The notes beneath the pieces are model-generated. The model did no database searches and had not been told where the DNA came from. It saw only the letters and a list, made by a program, of their open reading frames with translations. A DNA stretch of 64,000 bases from an uncultured Spirochaetales bacterium. GTDB lineage: Bacteria; Spirochaetota; Spirochaetia; Sphaerochaetales; Sphaerochaetaceae. How positions within the stretch are numbered: position 1 is the stretch's first letter; every line of letters starts with the position of its first letter. The stretch is from the NCBI GenBank assembly GCA_949285905.1, contig CASDZV010000046.1:22026-86025 (forward strand). The letters are read 5' to 3'. Shown here in pieces: positions 50,411-59,394 of the stretch. The position numbers and the translations under genes are program-made.

Positions 50411-51869
50411 TGTTTCCCCCTGCTTTTCTGGTTTTCTCCATATACTCGCCCGGTGTCATTCCAGTATAGCGGCGGAAGATATGGAAGAAGTATCCGGGAT
50501 TGCTATAACCTACTTTCTCAGCTATCTCGCTCACAGTACTCTGATGATAGACAGACATCAGTTTCCTCGCTTCATTGACTCTCGTAGTATTTAGGTAATC
50601 TGTGAATCGCTGTCCCATCTCCCGCTGGAAAAGGCGTGAAAGATACTCAGGATTCATATAAACCACATTTTCAGATATCCACTTGAGAGAAATCTCCGGA
50701 TTTGAGAAATTCTCGGCAATGTAGCGCCTCATCGTCTCTACAGGGAAGGCATCACGTTCTCTTGGAACACGATGATCGACAAATGAACGCGCGACAGAAA
50801 TCAGCTCATCTATGTCATGTACATTGCCAAGTTCCTTGAAAAGGAGTGCATAGTTTGTATTCCTCATGGCCATGAGGATAAAAAGCGCTTCTGCCTCATC
50901 GAGTTCCATTGTGCGGAATAAATGCTCGACATCATCCATGAGCGAAGGATCAGAGCCTCCTGCGAGAACATTGCGATAGCGTGTGATAAGAGCGCCTTCC
51001 TCATCGCGGAACTTGGGAAGGACCCGCACACTTTCCTTATGTCCTTTCTCATCATAGATTGCAACATTCTTGGAAGCGCCGGCTGTTCTGACAAACTGCC
51101 TGACAAGCTCAGATGGTATACCGCGAAGGATGTCCACAATAACACCATGGCGGGATGAAATGATGTCTTTCATATCATCGAGCTGGGAAATGGACGAAAT
51201 ATCCAGGGTGATGAAAACTTTTCCACCTGCAGACACAGGATGAATAGGCATTCTTATACCAGAGGCTTTTATTGCCGGAAGAATCAGGGAGACAAAGCGA
51301 TCGGGGTCAAACACCTGAACGATGAACATGGAAAGAATTTCATGCAAGTCGAACGGAGAGAGCTGCCGGAGCCTCTCAATAACGGAATCAACAGAGCTGG
51401 TATCGGAAAGAACCTCCATAAGCATGCCACGCTGCAGATAAAAGCCATACTGATCCTTTGAGATATCTGTAATGCCGAGCTTCTCTTTCTGCTTCTGTTC
51501 AATTTCCGCTTTCACTTCCCTGAGGACTTTCTCCAGATCCTCTTTCAGCGCAGGTTTCAGCAGATAATGCTTTACACCATACGACATCGCCTTCTGGGCA
51601 TATTCAAACTCCCCGAATCCTGAAAGTATAATGAATACAGGGCTCTGGGAACTGCCATTTACCCGCTTGATGAGCTCAAGCCCATTAAGTCTGGGCATCC
51701 TGATATCTGTGATGACAATATCAGGATGAAGGGAGACGATCATATCAAAGGCTTCCTCACCATCGGAAGCTGTACCAAGAAGCTTTATCCCGGTCTCCTT
51801 CCATGGAATCCATTTTTCCAGCGAGGTGCGTACAATTTCCTCGTCATCTGCAATAATCGCTGTGATCAT
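50403..51869 (-). CDS. YesN-type response regulator with AraC DNA-binding domain
   Basis: A 488-residue response regulator. Receiver at 1-125 with phosphoacceptor D55 (VITDIRMPRLNG), a central variable region, and a C-terminal AraC double helix-turn-helix at about 385-488 (ISLKWISENVVYMNPEYLSRLF and VSEIAEKVGYSNPGYFFHIFRRYTGMTPGEY). The ATG at 51869 follows GAGGAGG; its first base is the last base of the kinase stop. Probably activates a carbohydrate operon elsewhere. Confidence 0.92.
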   Translation of the reverse strand: MITAIIADDEEIVRTSLEKWIPWKETGIKLLGTASDGEEAFDMIVSLHPDIVITDIRMPRLNGLELIKRVNGSSQSPVFIILSGFGEFEYAQKAMSYGVKHYLLKPALKEDLEKVLREVKAEIEQKQKEKLGITDISKDQYGFYLQRGMLMEVLSDTSSVDSVIERLRQLSPFDLHEILSMFIVQVFDPDRFVSLILPAIKASGIRMPIHPVSAGGKVFITLDISSISQLDDMKDIISSRHGVIVDILRGIPSELVRQFVRTAGASKNVAIYDEKGHKESVRVLPKFRDEEGALITRYRNVLAGGSDPSLMDDVEHLFRTMELDEAEALFILMAMRNTNYALLFKELGNVHDIDELISVARSFVDHRVPRERDAFPVETMRRYIAENFSNPEISLKWISENVVYMNPEYLSRLFQREMGQRFTDYLNTTRVNEARKLMSVYHQSTVSEIAEKVGYSNPGYFFHIFRRYTGMTPGEYMEKTRKAGGNNE

Positions 51870-53548
51870 CAAACCTCCTCTGGAACTGTGAATGAAACGA
51901 TCGCACATCCATTCTCATTTCTGAAACGCAGCCCGTAGCCCTCACCAAAAAGAAGACAAAGCCTTTCATCTATGTTCTGCAAGCCGATACGCTCTGATGA
52001 ATTCGAGGCTTTCCCTTCCTTGAGCTTCTCCGCAATATCTTCAGGAAATGCAGAACCTGTATTTGAAACAGAAAGAAGAACGCCACCTTTCATTCGATGA
52101 GCCCTGACAACTATCTCGGTTTTCACTCCAAGTTCTTCAACTGAGTGCTTAACACTGTTCTCAACAAGGGGCTGCAGCGAGAATTTAGGAAGCATCGCAT
52201 TCCTCACATCTTCATCCACATCTACTTTGTACGCAATCATATCAGGGAAGCGACAGCGCTGGATACCAAGGAAGCTTTCCAGAAGTTCCAGCTCCTTCCC
52301 GATAGTTATGAGATCCTCAGCAGAGACTGCTGCCCTGAAAAGCGCCGCCAGTGAATAACTCATTGAGGCGATGTCATCAGCAGAATACTTCAGGCTCATC
52401 CAGTAAATCGAATCAAGGACATTGTAGAGGAAATGGGGATTTATCTGCTGTGTGAGCATCTTTATCTCACTGTCTTTCATGATAAGCTGGCGCTGATAAT
52501 TATCCTCGACAACATCCTTGTATCCCTGTGCCATGCGATCAAACCGGCTGTTAAGCTGAGCAATCTCATCGCTTCCTGGAAGGGCATTAATCTCTCCGAT
52601 ATTCTGTCCCCTCTCAAAAGCCTCCATCTTATCCATCAGCGCGTTGATTCTTGCAATCATGCGCCGGACAATGTAATGAAGAACGAGAATGAATGCGACA
52701 AGCATGATCAGGAAGATCGCAAAAGCTGTGATAACACGCTCTACAATACCGCTGTAAATGGAATTGTGAGGCATCGCGACGAGATATGAAAATCCGCTTC
52801 TGGGAAGGATTCCGCGATAGATGTAGTACTGATCATCTCCTATTGCTGCGATAATCTCGTTCTCATCAGGCAAGCCGTCTTCATCAGGATATTCCGAATA
52901 CAGAAGTCTTCCCTGATGCGAGAGGACAAGGATCATCGTGTTATCAGTCACGGCAGAACGCATCTCAGCAGCGACAGAGCCAACATCAAGACGTATGAAT
53001 AGCACAGCCAGCTCATCAAGCGAAAGAAACTCCAGTCTCCTGATGGTGCGGATAAGATAAACACTGCCATCATCGCTTCCAAGCCATAGCGCAGCGCCAG
53101 ATGCGAGCCGTGCCATCTCCGCAGCCTCTTCAACAGCCTCGGAAGAAAGACCGATGCCAGAGCCGTAATGTATAATCGAATCCTGTGTCAGCATCGAAAT
53201 ATCAACAATATAATCAGATGTCCTGATCAGATTGCTCAACCCCGCCAGCACATCACCCTCACTCACTCTTCTTACTGTGCTGTCCTCCGTGTCTTTGATG
53301 AGTGAGAGATTCGTCTGATAGAAATCATCTGCGACAAACAGCTCTCCAAGGAGCATTGCTTCAGAGAAAGCTGAATCAGCTCTTGAAAGCAGGTTTGATA
53401 TATTCTCACTGCTTATTGAATAGACACGTTTATCATATTCGCTGCGTAGACTGTGGAGAAGAAGCACAACAACAAGAAGCATGGAGAGAAAGAACGCCAT
53501 GAGTATCAGTGTGAGTTTACGCTCAAGTGTCAGCCCTGCTCTCGTCAT
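51869..53548 (-). CDS. YesM-type sensor histidine kinase
   Basis: A 559-residue kinase with two membrane segments (about 11-32 and 273-300) flanking a periplasmic sensor domain of about 240 residues. A HAMP linker follows, then the His_kinase motif QINPHFLYNVLDSIYW with the phosphorylated His, and a HATPase domain (PLVENSVKHS, SNTGSAFPEDI). It probably senses the neighbouring binding lipoprotein. Overlaps both neighbours. Confidence 0.93.
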   Translation of the reverse strand: MTRAGLTLERKLTLILMAFFLSMLLVVVLLLHSLRSEYDKRVYSISSENISNLLSRADSAFSEAMLLGELFVADDFYQTNLSLIKDTEDSTVRRVSEGDVLAGLSNLIRTSDYIVDISMLTQDSIIHYGSGIGLSSEAVEEAAEMARLASGAALWLGSDDGSVYLIRTIRRLEFLSLDELAVLFIRLDVGSVAAEMRSAVTDNTMILVLSHQGRLLYSEYPDEDGLPDENEIIAAIGDDQYYIYRGILPRSGFSYLVAMPHNSIYSGIVERVITAFAIFLIMLVAFILVLHYIVRRMIARINALMDKMEAFERGQNIGEINALPGSDEIAQLNSRFDRMAQGYKDVVEDNYQRQLIMKDSEIKMLTQQINPHFLYNVLDSIYWMSLKYSADDIASMSYSLAALFRAAVSAEDLITIGKELELLESFLGIQRCRFPDMIAYKVDVDEDVRNAMLPKFSLQPLVENSVKHSVEELGVKTEIVVRAHRMKGGVLLSVSNTGSAFPEDIAEKLKEGKASNSSERIGLQNIDERLCLLFGEGYGLRFRNENGCAIVSFTVPEEV

Positions 53549-54861
53549 CTTCCTACCTTTTCAGCACGAATGAGAATCGAACGGGATTCATCAATAAAAC
53601 TCTGCGCCGCTTCATCAGGTTCCAGCACATTCTCTTTCACTTCTGATGCAAGAGATGAAAGTACTCTGGCAATCTCGGAATTTCCCACAGGCGGAATACT
53701 CACGGAAGAATATCCTCCGATGGAAGCGACATAGTCCAGCTGCGCCTTCTCATCCGCTGAAAGCGAAAGACTATCTATCTCTCTGAATGAGGGGATACCG
53801 AAACTGAGTCTCATTATCTCTCCTGCGTCTTCAGATGATATGATATATAAAAGAAAAGCGAAGACTTCCTCCACATTCTCAGATACGCTGCTGATTGATA
53901 GCAGCGCATACGGTTCAATACCTGTGTATGAAACAGGTACTGTGCACATTGCTCCGTCCAGTTCTGCAGCGTTCACGAAGCTGTTCCAGCTGCCTGTCTC
54001 GGCGAAGAACGGAGAGGAAGAGACACGCTCCACAATAGAAAAGTATATCTCTGCGCTCTCCGACACGTCATCTCTGATTTCACTGTAGATATCACCGCCA
54101 TTGTATGCCGCTATTGCTTCCAGAAGCCCGATACCAAGTGAAGATGATGTAGGTATGCCACTCTGTCTGAAAACATCTTCACCAAGCTGGAAAAACGCGT
54201 CCAGTGTCAATGGATCCGGGAAATCAATACCCAGCTCCGATAATAAACGACCATCATATTGCATCGCATCTGCTGTCATCCCCGTTGCAAGTCCATAGCC
54301 GCCAAGCTCCGGAAGAAGCGTGGAAAGATCGAACAGAAGATTGCTTGACACAAACTGCGCAATATGCTGCACATCCATCTCAATGATATCTGAAAGCCTC
54401 CCTCCTGCCGCATCTGCAGCTACATTGCCCCAGTATCCTGGATAATCCACAAACTCGGAAACAATATTGACCCATGGATGCTCTTTTTCGTACAACGCAA
54501 AGACTTTTTCAAGCTTCTCTTTCCGTTCCCCTGTTTCCCAAAGTGATATAGTTATTGTGATATCATCCCCATCGGGATGAGCATAAGGAACCGTTCCAAG
54601 AAGTCGGCTGCCTGTAAAGAAGAGCTCAGATTCATCAGACACATCCTGGCTCTCCCCGTCTTCAGTAAGAATATCAGGCTCATCAATGGAAAATACATCA
54701 GGCCCAGATTCCTGAGCAGGAGATACAATCTCCTCAGGAGACTCCTCGGCAATGACGGTTTCTGCCACTGCCCACTCTGTTGTCTGACATGACACAAGAC
54801 AAATGCATACCAATACTGATACAAAAATAGCAGTTTTGTATCTAATGCAAAATCCTTGCAT
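53545..54861 (-). CDS. Solute-binding lipoprotein partner of the two-component system
   Basis: A 438-residue family 1 solute-binding protein. Lipobox CLVSC gives C25 as lipidated residue. An acidic low-complexity linker of about 55 residues (many E, D, S) precedes the binding fold (DDITITISLWETGERKEKLEKVFALYEKEHPWVNIV). It is followed by kinase and regulator genes but no permease, so sensing rather than transport is inferred. Start at 54861 is preferred to the upstream extension because it begins the signal peptide; AAAAGGGGG lies ahead. Confidence 0.83.
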   Translation of the reverse strand: MQGFCIRYKTAIFVSVLVCICLVSCQTTEWAVAETVIAEESPEEIVSPAQESGPDVFSIDEPDILTEDGESQDVSDESELFFTGSRLLGTVPYAHPDGDDITITISLWETGERKEKLEKVFALYEKEHPWVNIVSEFVDYPGYWGNVAADAAGGRLSDIIEMDVQHIAQFVSSNLLFDLSTLLPELGGYGLATGMTADAMQYDGRLLSELGIDFPDPLTLDAFFQLGEDVFRQSGIPTSSSLGIGLLEAIAAYNGGDIYSEIRDDVSESAEIYFSIVERVSSSPFFAETGSWNSFVNAAELDGAMCTVPVSYTGIEPYALLSISSVSENVEEVFAFLLYIISSEDAGEIMRLSFGIPSFREIDSLSLSADEKAQLDYVASIGGYSSVSIPPVGNSEIARVLSSLASEVKENVLEPDEAAQSFIDESRSILIRAEKVGR

Positions 54862-54952
54862 CACTTGCTGCCCCCTTTTGAGTAAGAATACACCATTACA
54901 ATGATGTTTTCCTCTGTTTTCTGCACACACCAAATCGTTTTTTTGCATTATA

Positions 54953-54981
54953 TTAACTGGGCTGGAAAGATAGAGTATAGT
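54953..54981 (+). promoter_or_regulatory. Promoter of the small RNA
   Basis: TTAACT (54953-54958) and TATAGT (54976-54981) separated by exactly 17 bases. Start point expected near 54988. Confidence 0.6.
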
Positions 54982-54987
54982 TGTCAA

Positions 54988-55133
54988 ACGGGAGAACAAA
55001 GACTGGTCTGTTACATGCACAGCATGTCAGGACATAGACCCTGCTGGTTCCGATCCCCCCTTCTTTTTTCCAGCAGGTGTCCGCTATTCCCTCGGGCTAT
55101 GCTTCAGAGCATGAGAGCATAGCCTTTTTCTTT
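54988..55133 (+). ncRNA. Candidate structured small RNA of about 146 nt
   Basis: Between its own promoter (54953-54981) and a strong terminator lies a segment with little coding potential and nested inverted repeats: GGTCT...AGACC enclosing ACATGC-ACA-GCATGT, then CCTGCTGG...CCAGCAGG around a C- and T-rich loop, then the terminator hairpin. The loop has CCCCCCTTC, which can pair with the G-rich ribosome-binding region (AAGGGGG) of the adjacent binding-lipoprotein gene. A 35-codon frame (55015-55122) exists but lacks a Shine-Dalgarno sequence. I do not recognise 6S, SRP or tmRNA signatures. Confidence 0.5.
55095..55133 (+). terminator. Intrinsic terminator of the small RNA
   Basis: GGCTATGCT and AGCATAGCC form a perfect 9-bp stem over a 12-base loop, followed by TTTTTCTTT. 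The only plus-strand unit it can serve is the candidate small RNA. Confidence 0.85.
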
Positions 55134-55135
55134 GC

Positions 55136-56092
55136 TCAGTACTTCCGTAGCCTGACTGTAACCGGAAAGTGGTCTGAATAACCGAAACCCGTTGAGACAT
55201 CATATGGCATCGGCCGTCCACCGTTATCCTTCATGTTCATCACAGTCCTTACCTCAGCTTTCTCAAACTCAAGCCCTGAGCCATCCCAGCAAGCTGAAGA
55301 GAGGAGAATATTGTCAAAACAGTACCACCTTCCCTCATAGAAATATGTGCCCTTCTCTCCGACAATCACATCACTGTCGAGAAATGGCGAATAATATATC
55401 CGCTCCCCTGCCCTGGATGGGTCTCCAGTAACATGGAATGGATTGTCTGGATTATAATCCACCGGGTAGATGGAGAACGGAGTGCCATGGACAGAGGGAT
55501 CTGTATTGAAGTCTCCAAGCGCAATGGAAATTCCAGCATTACGCTCCATAAGAAAGGCAAGATGCTCTGCCTGACTTCTCCTTTCATCTTCACCGCCGGA
55601 GAACCTGCTCCTGAAATGGAGGCCATAGAGGCGCACACGTTCTTCCCCTGAAAGGAAGACTGCTTCAAGCATAGGACGGCAGCCGGGTGTATTATGAACA
55701 GCAAGAAATATGGGCTCACAGCGCGAGATGAAACCTACGAAGAGCGGTCCGTTGTCATTTTCAGCAATGCCGTAGTATCTGAAGCCTTTCTCTTTAAGTC
55801 CTGCTTCCAGGAGATCCTCAAGAACTGTGCTGCTTTCAATCTCAGAAAGCACAATAACATCTGATGATGAGAATTCCCTGCCAAGGAGAATTGCGGTCTC
55901 CTTAACTCTGGTTATATAAGCTTCTCCATCATAACCATCCCGTCTGGTGAACCCTTCATATTCATCACCATCTTCGTAATCATCAAAGAACGCGTAAGCA
56001 TTGTACGCAGTCACCTCGAACACAGTCTCCGGAATCGGTTCATGACAAGAGGCCAAAACAATAAGAAAAAGGCTCAGAGCTATATATTTCAT
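55136..56092 (-). CDS. Endonuclease/exonuclease/phosphatase-family lipoprotein
   Basis: A 318-residue lipoprotein, signal ending in LASC with C16. The EEP fold is clear: VTAYNAYAFFDD near 27-38, IVLSEIES near 80-87 (metal Glu), LGDFNTD near 193-199 and SDHFPV near 306-311. Such exported enzymes act on nucleic acids, phospholipids or phosphoinositides; the substrate is not decided here. No Shine-Dalgarno sequence is evident before the ATG. Confidence 0.85.
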   Translation of the reverse strand: MKYIALSLFLIVLASCHEPIPETVFEVTAYNAYAFFDDYEDGDEYEGFTRRDGYDGEAYITRVKETAILLGREFSSSDVIVLSEIESSTVLEDLLEAGLKEKGFRYYGIAENDNGPLFVGFISRCEPIFLAVHNTPGCRPMLEAVFLSGEERVRLYGLHFRSRFSGGEDERRSQAEHLAFLMERNAGISIALGDFNTDPSVHGTPFSIYPVDYNPDNPFHVTGDPSRAGERIYYSPFLDSDVIVGEKGTYFYEGRWYCFDNILLSSACWDGSGLEFEKAEVRTVMNMKDNGGRPMPYDVSTGFGYSDHFPVTVRLRKY

Positions 56093-56156
56093 ACTTTATA
56101 TACGCTCTAAGCCTCTGATTTGGTTAAGTTTTCTATGAAAGCAAGGAAACAGTGAC

Positions 56157-56726
56157 TCAGATTTCCTCTTTAGTCTTTACAGTACGGGAGAGAATCCCAT
56201 ACCTGATAGCCTCTTCCGCACTCATCCAGCAGTCACGTTCAGTATCCTTCTCGACTTCTTTCACATCCTTGCCTGTGGCATCGGCAATGACCTGATCAAG
56301 CTTATGCCTCAGCCCTTCCAGCTTCTCGGCATATATCGCAACATCTATAGCAACACCTTTCAGCTGTGACAGAGGCTGATGGATGAGATAAGTAGAGTTC
56401 GGGAATCCGATTCTTCTCTCAAGCGGCACAGAGAGGAAAATGAGAGCAGCGGCAGATGCCACAAGACCCATACCCACTACTGTAACAGGCGATGAGACAA
56501 AACGGATCATATCGTAGATTGCAAATCCGGAGTCGACATCCCCTCCCGGGCTGTTGATATAAACATAAATCGGATCATGTGACTCACTGTCGAGCACAAG
56601 CATCTGACGGGCAAACTCATCTGCCTTGTCCTTGTTTATCTCCCCGGATATAAGCACAGTGCGTGTTTTCAAGAGTCTGTCATTGAGACTCGGATCCGGC
56701 TTGTATTCATTCTTTTCGTTTTCCAT
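56157..56726 (-). CDS. clpP: ATP-dependent Clp protease proteolytic subunit
   Basis: A 189-residue ClpP with an intact triad: S91 in VASAAALIF, H116 in LIHQPLS and D165 in ERDCWM. INSPGGDVDSG near 58-68 is the oxyanion strand. The residue after the nucleophilic Ser is Ala instead of the usual Met (ASAAA versus ASMGA), a variant seen in some second ClpP copies. No Shine-Dalgarno sequence; TATTAT ends 7 bases before the ATG. Works with ClpX/ClpA, not in this window. Confidence 0.93.
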   Translation of the reverse strand: MENEKNEYKPDPSLNDRLLKTRTVLISGEINKDKADEFARQMLVLDSESHDPIYVYINSPGGDVDSGFAIYDMIRFVSSPVTVVGMGLVASAAALIFLSVPLERRIGFPNSTYLIHQPLSQLKGVAIDVAIYAEKLEGLRHKLDQVIADATGKDVKEVEKDTERDCWMSAEEAIRYGILSRTVKTKEEI

Positions 56727-56733
56727 GTCTTAA

Positions 56734-56762
56734 ATAATAGCTTCAAGCACAGCTTGGGTCTA
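56734..56762 (-). promoter_or_regulatory. Promoter of clpP, leaderless
   Basis: Minus strand TAGACC, 17-base spacer, TATTAT, then 7 bases to the ATG. Its -35 overlaps the -35 of era by 3 bases. Confidence 0.6.
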
Positions 56763-56783
56763 GTGAGTGCTTTCAGCTATAAT
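56754..56783 (+). promoter_or_regulatory. Promoter of era, leaderless
   Basis: TTGGGT (56754-56759), 18-base spacer and a perfect TATAAT (56778-56783), then GGGCAC and the ATG at 56790. Transcription would begin at the A of the start codon. Confidence 0.7.
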
Positions 56784-56789
56784 GGGCAC

Positions 56790-57674
56790 ATGAAAGCAGC
56801 AACTGTATCAGTCATAGGCAGACCATCTGCCGGCAAATCCACACTTGTGAATACCATCACTGGCATGAAGGTATCTATAACCTCATCAACTCCTCAGACA
56901 ACAAGGAACAAGATAAGAGGTATTTACACAGACAGCCGAGGACAGCTTATATTCACAGACACACCCGGTTTCCATCTCTCGGATAAGGAAATCAACCGCA
57001 GGATGCAGGATGTCACGATATCATCCCTAAAAGACTCCGACATAATTCTCTATATGCTCGACGGGAAGAGAAAACCCGGAAAGGAAGAGGAGACTATCGC
57101 CTCTCTTGTTCTCAAAGCAGAAGTGCCTGTCGTTGCTGTGCTGAATAAAGCAGATATTCTCACTGAGAAGGAAAAAGAAGAGGGAATGTCTTTTCTCTCT
57201 GCAACATTTCCTTCTTCCCCAGTACTTCTTGCTTCTGGAAAGAATGATGAAGGGGTAGATGAAATCCTCATAGAGCTTTTCCGCATCGCGCCAGAGGGAG
57301 AGCTTCTGTACGACGAAAGCACTTACACAGACCAGGATCTGGAATTCAGGATCTCTGAGATTATCAGAGAGAAAACAATTGCTAATCTTTCAGATGAAAT
57401 GCCCCATGTCATATTTGTGGAGATTGAGGACATGGAGTACAGCGAGGAAGAGAAACATGTCTGGATACGCGCTTCCATCAACACAGAGCGGGACGGACAG
57501 AAAGGCATCATCGTCGGCAAAGGCGGGGAGAACATCAAGCGCATACGCAAGGAATCATTCAAAGAGATACGCAGAATCTTCCCTGGCTCCAGCCTTACAC
57601 TGGACCTGAGGGTCAAGTCACAGCCGGGCTGGAGAAAAAACGGGAAGACTCTGGACAGGATATTCAGCGACTGA
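56790..57674 (+). CDS. era: GTPase Era
   Basis: A 294-residue Era: G1 GRPSAGKST near 10-18, G2 STPQTTRN, G3 DTPGF, G4 NKAD and a C-terminal KH domain (GIIVGKGGENIKRIRKE). It binds 16S rRNA in ribosome maturation. The ATG at 56790 is chosen because a perfect -10 lies six bases before it, and the upstream in-frame GTG would fall within the promoter. 3' end overlaps the ABC gene by 11 bases. Confidence 0.95.
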   Translation: MKAATVSVIGRPSAGKSTLVNTITGMKVSITSSTPQTTRNKIRGIYTDSRGQLIFTDTPGFHLSDKEINRRMQDVTISSLKDSDIILYMLDGKRKPGKEEETIASLVLKAEVPVVAVLNKADILTEKEKEEGMSFLSATFPSSPVLLASGKNDEGVDEILIELFRIAPEGELLYDESTYTDQDLEFRISEIIREKTIANLSDEMPHVIFVEIEDMEYSEEEKHVWIRASINTERDGQKGIIVGKGGENIKRIRKESFKEIRRIFPGSSLTLDLRVKSQPGWRKNGKTLDRIFSD

Positions 57675-59394
57675 ACTGACTGAGATACATTGAAGCGTAG
57701 AAACCACCCTTATCCATCAGCTCCTTGTGTGTTCCCGATTCGATGACATCGCCATCTTTCACTACAAGAATCAGGTCCGCACTCCGTATAGTGGAAAGCC
57801 TGTGAGCAACAATGAAGGATGTTCTTCCCTCCATCAGGTGCATGAAAGCTTCCTGTATCATCATCTCAGTTCTGGTATCTATCGAAGATGTCGCTTCATC
57901 AAGAATAAGCATCTCCGGCTCTGTAAGCATGATCCTAGATATGGAAATAAGCTGTTTCTGTCCTGCAGAGATTCCGTCGCTGTCATCGGAGACAACCTCA
58001 TCATAGCCAGCTGGAAGAGAGGCAATGAAGCCATCGATATGGGAAAGTTCCGCGGCCTTGCGTATTTCCTCATCGCTAGCCTCTTCCTTGCCAAGAGCTA
58101 TGTTCTCCCTGATTGTACCATTCTTGAGCCATGTATCCTGAAGCACCATCCCGAAGCTCCTCCTCAGTGAGCTTCTCCTGACGGAAGCAATATTCCTGCC
58201 ATCAATCGAAATTGTACCACTCTGAGGATCATAGAAACGCATCAGGAGGTTGATGAGTGTCGTCTTGCCTGAACCGGTCGGTCCGACTATAGCGATTCTC
58301 ATTCCTGGCCTGACAGAGAGCGAGAAATCCCTGATAAACTCCCGCTCCGGGGTGTATGAGAATCTGATGTGGCTCATCTCAACGCGGCCATCTTTCACTT
58401 CAAGCGCTGGCAGTGCTTCATCTGATGCTTCTTCCGTCTCGTCAAGGAAAGCGAAGATGCGGGAGGCTGAAGAGAGCGCATTCTGCAGCTCTGTCACAAC
58501 TCCGGAAATCTCATTGAACGGCTTTGTGTACTGCGACGCATAGCTGAGGATGGATGTCAGACCGCCTACACTCATCAGGCCGTATAGTGCAGAAATGCCC
58601 CCAGATAGGGCAACTCCCATGTATACAAGACTGTTCACAAAACGGGTGACAGGATTTGTAAGGGATGAGTAGAATGTGGCAAGAAGCGAATACTTTGCCC
58701 AGTTCTCATTGATTTTATCGAACTCTCTCTGATTATTCGCCTCCATGCCATAGGCAGCGACCACGGAGGAGCCTGTTATCATCTCATCGATGAATGCGGT
58801 CTGCACACCACGCGCCTCACTCTGCTTATAGAAGAGGGTAAATGTCTTCCTGGCAATGAACGAAGCTGTGAAAAGCGAAAGCGGTGTCACGAAGAGGACA
58901 ACAAGCGCAACTACCCAGTTGACAAAGAACATGGAAACAAGTGTTCCGACAATTGTTATCACACCGGTGAAAAGCTGTGTGAAGCCCATCAGAAGACCAT
59001 CTGATACCTGATCTGCATCCGTGATGATCCGCGAGACGATATCCCCATGCGGATGGCTGTCCACATATGAAAGCGGCAGATGCTGGAGGTGGGAAAATGC
59101 CTCAGATCTCAGATCTCTGGAAATGCCATATGCCATCGCATTGTTCACTCTGTTCATGAGATACTGAGAGAGCGCTGTCACAAAAGCAGAGAATGCCATA
59201 GCAGCTACAATCTGGGCGAATGCTTTCCCGTCTCCTGAAGTGATTGCGTCAATTGCCTTGCCTGTAAGAAGCGGGAATATGATTGTGAACAATACAGAGA
59301 TAAAGGCAAATATAAGAGAGAATGAAAGGCGCACCCTGTATGGTCTGATGTAGTTTATGACCCGTTTGAGCACGGAAGTATCGATGTGTTTCAT
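57664..59394 (-). CDS. Heterodimeric ABC exporter subunit, catalytic-Glu half
   Basis: A 576-residue half-exporter: six membrane helices (about 1-320) and an ATPase with Walker A GPTGSGKTT, Walker B ILDEATSSID with the catalytic Glu, and a modified signature (ISAGQKQ instead of LSGGQ). The partner has the opposite changes, so together they make one strong and one degenerate ATP site, as in LmrCD/TM287-288. Substrate unknown; lipid, peptide or drug export is usual. Confidence 0.9.
   Translation of the reverse strand: MKHIDTSVLKRVINYIRPYRVRLSFSLIFAFISVLFTIIFPLLTGKAIDAITSGDGKAFAQIVAAMAFSAFVTALSQYLMNRVNNAMAYGISRDLRSEAFSHLQHLPLSYVDSHPHGDIVSRIITDADQVSDGLLMGFTQLFTGVITIVGTLVSMFFVNWVVALVVLFVTPLSLFTASFIARKTFTLFYKQSEARGVQTAFIDEMITGSSVVAAYGMEANNQREFDKINENWAKYSLLATFYSSLTNPVTRFVNSLVYMGVALSGGISALYGLMSVGGLTSILSYASQYTKPFNEISGVVTELQNALSSASRIFAFLDETEEASDEALPALEVKDGRVEMSHIRFSYTPEREFIRDFSLSVRPGMRIAIVGPTGSGKTTLINLLMRFYDPQSGTISIDGRNIASVRRSSLRRSFGMVLQDTWLKNGTIRENIALGKEEASDEEIRKAAELSHIDGFIASLPAGYDEVVSDDSDGISAGQKQLISISRIMLTEPEMLILDEATSSIDTRTEMMIQEAFMHLMEGRTSFIVAHRLSTIRSADLILVVKDGDVIESGTHKELMDKGGFYASMYLSQFSR

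Noticed and set aside
55050..55070. tRNA-like T-arm sequence (GGTTCCGATCC)
   Set aside because: No matching acceptor, D or anticodon arms can be folded around it at tRNA distances.
55015..55122. 35-codon frame within the candidate small RNA
   Set aside because: No Shine-Dalgarno sequence, and the frame's bases are mainly taken up by inverted repeats; cannot be excluded, but a non-coding RNA explains more.
56093..56105. TATATA close to the ATG of the phosphatase-like lipoprotein gene
   Set aside because: It ends only 4 bases before the ATG, too close for a start at or before the codon, and lacks a good -35; not counted in the leaderless class.
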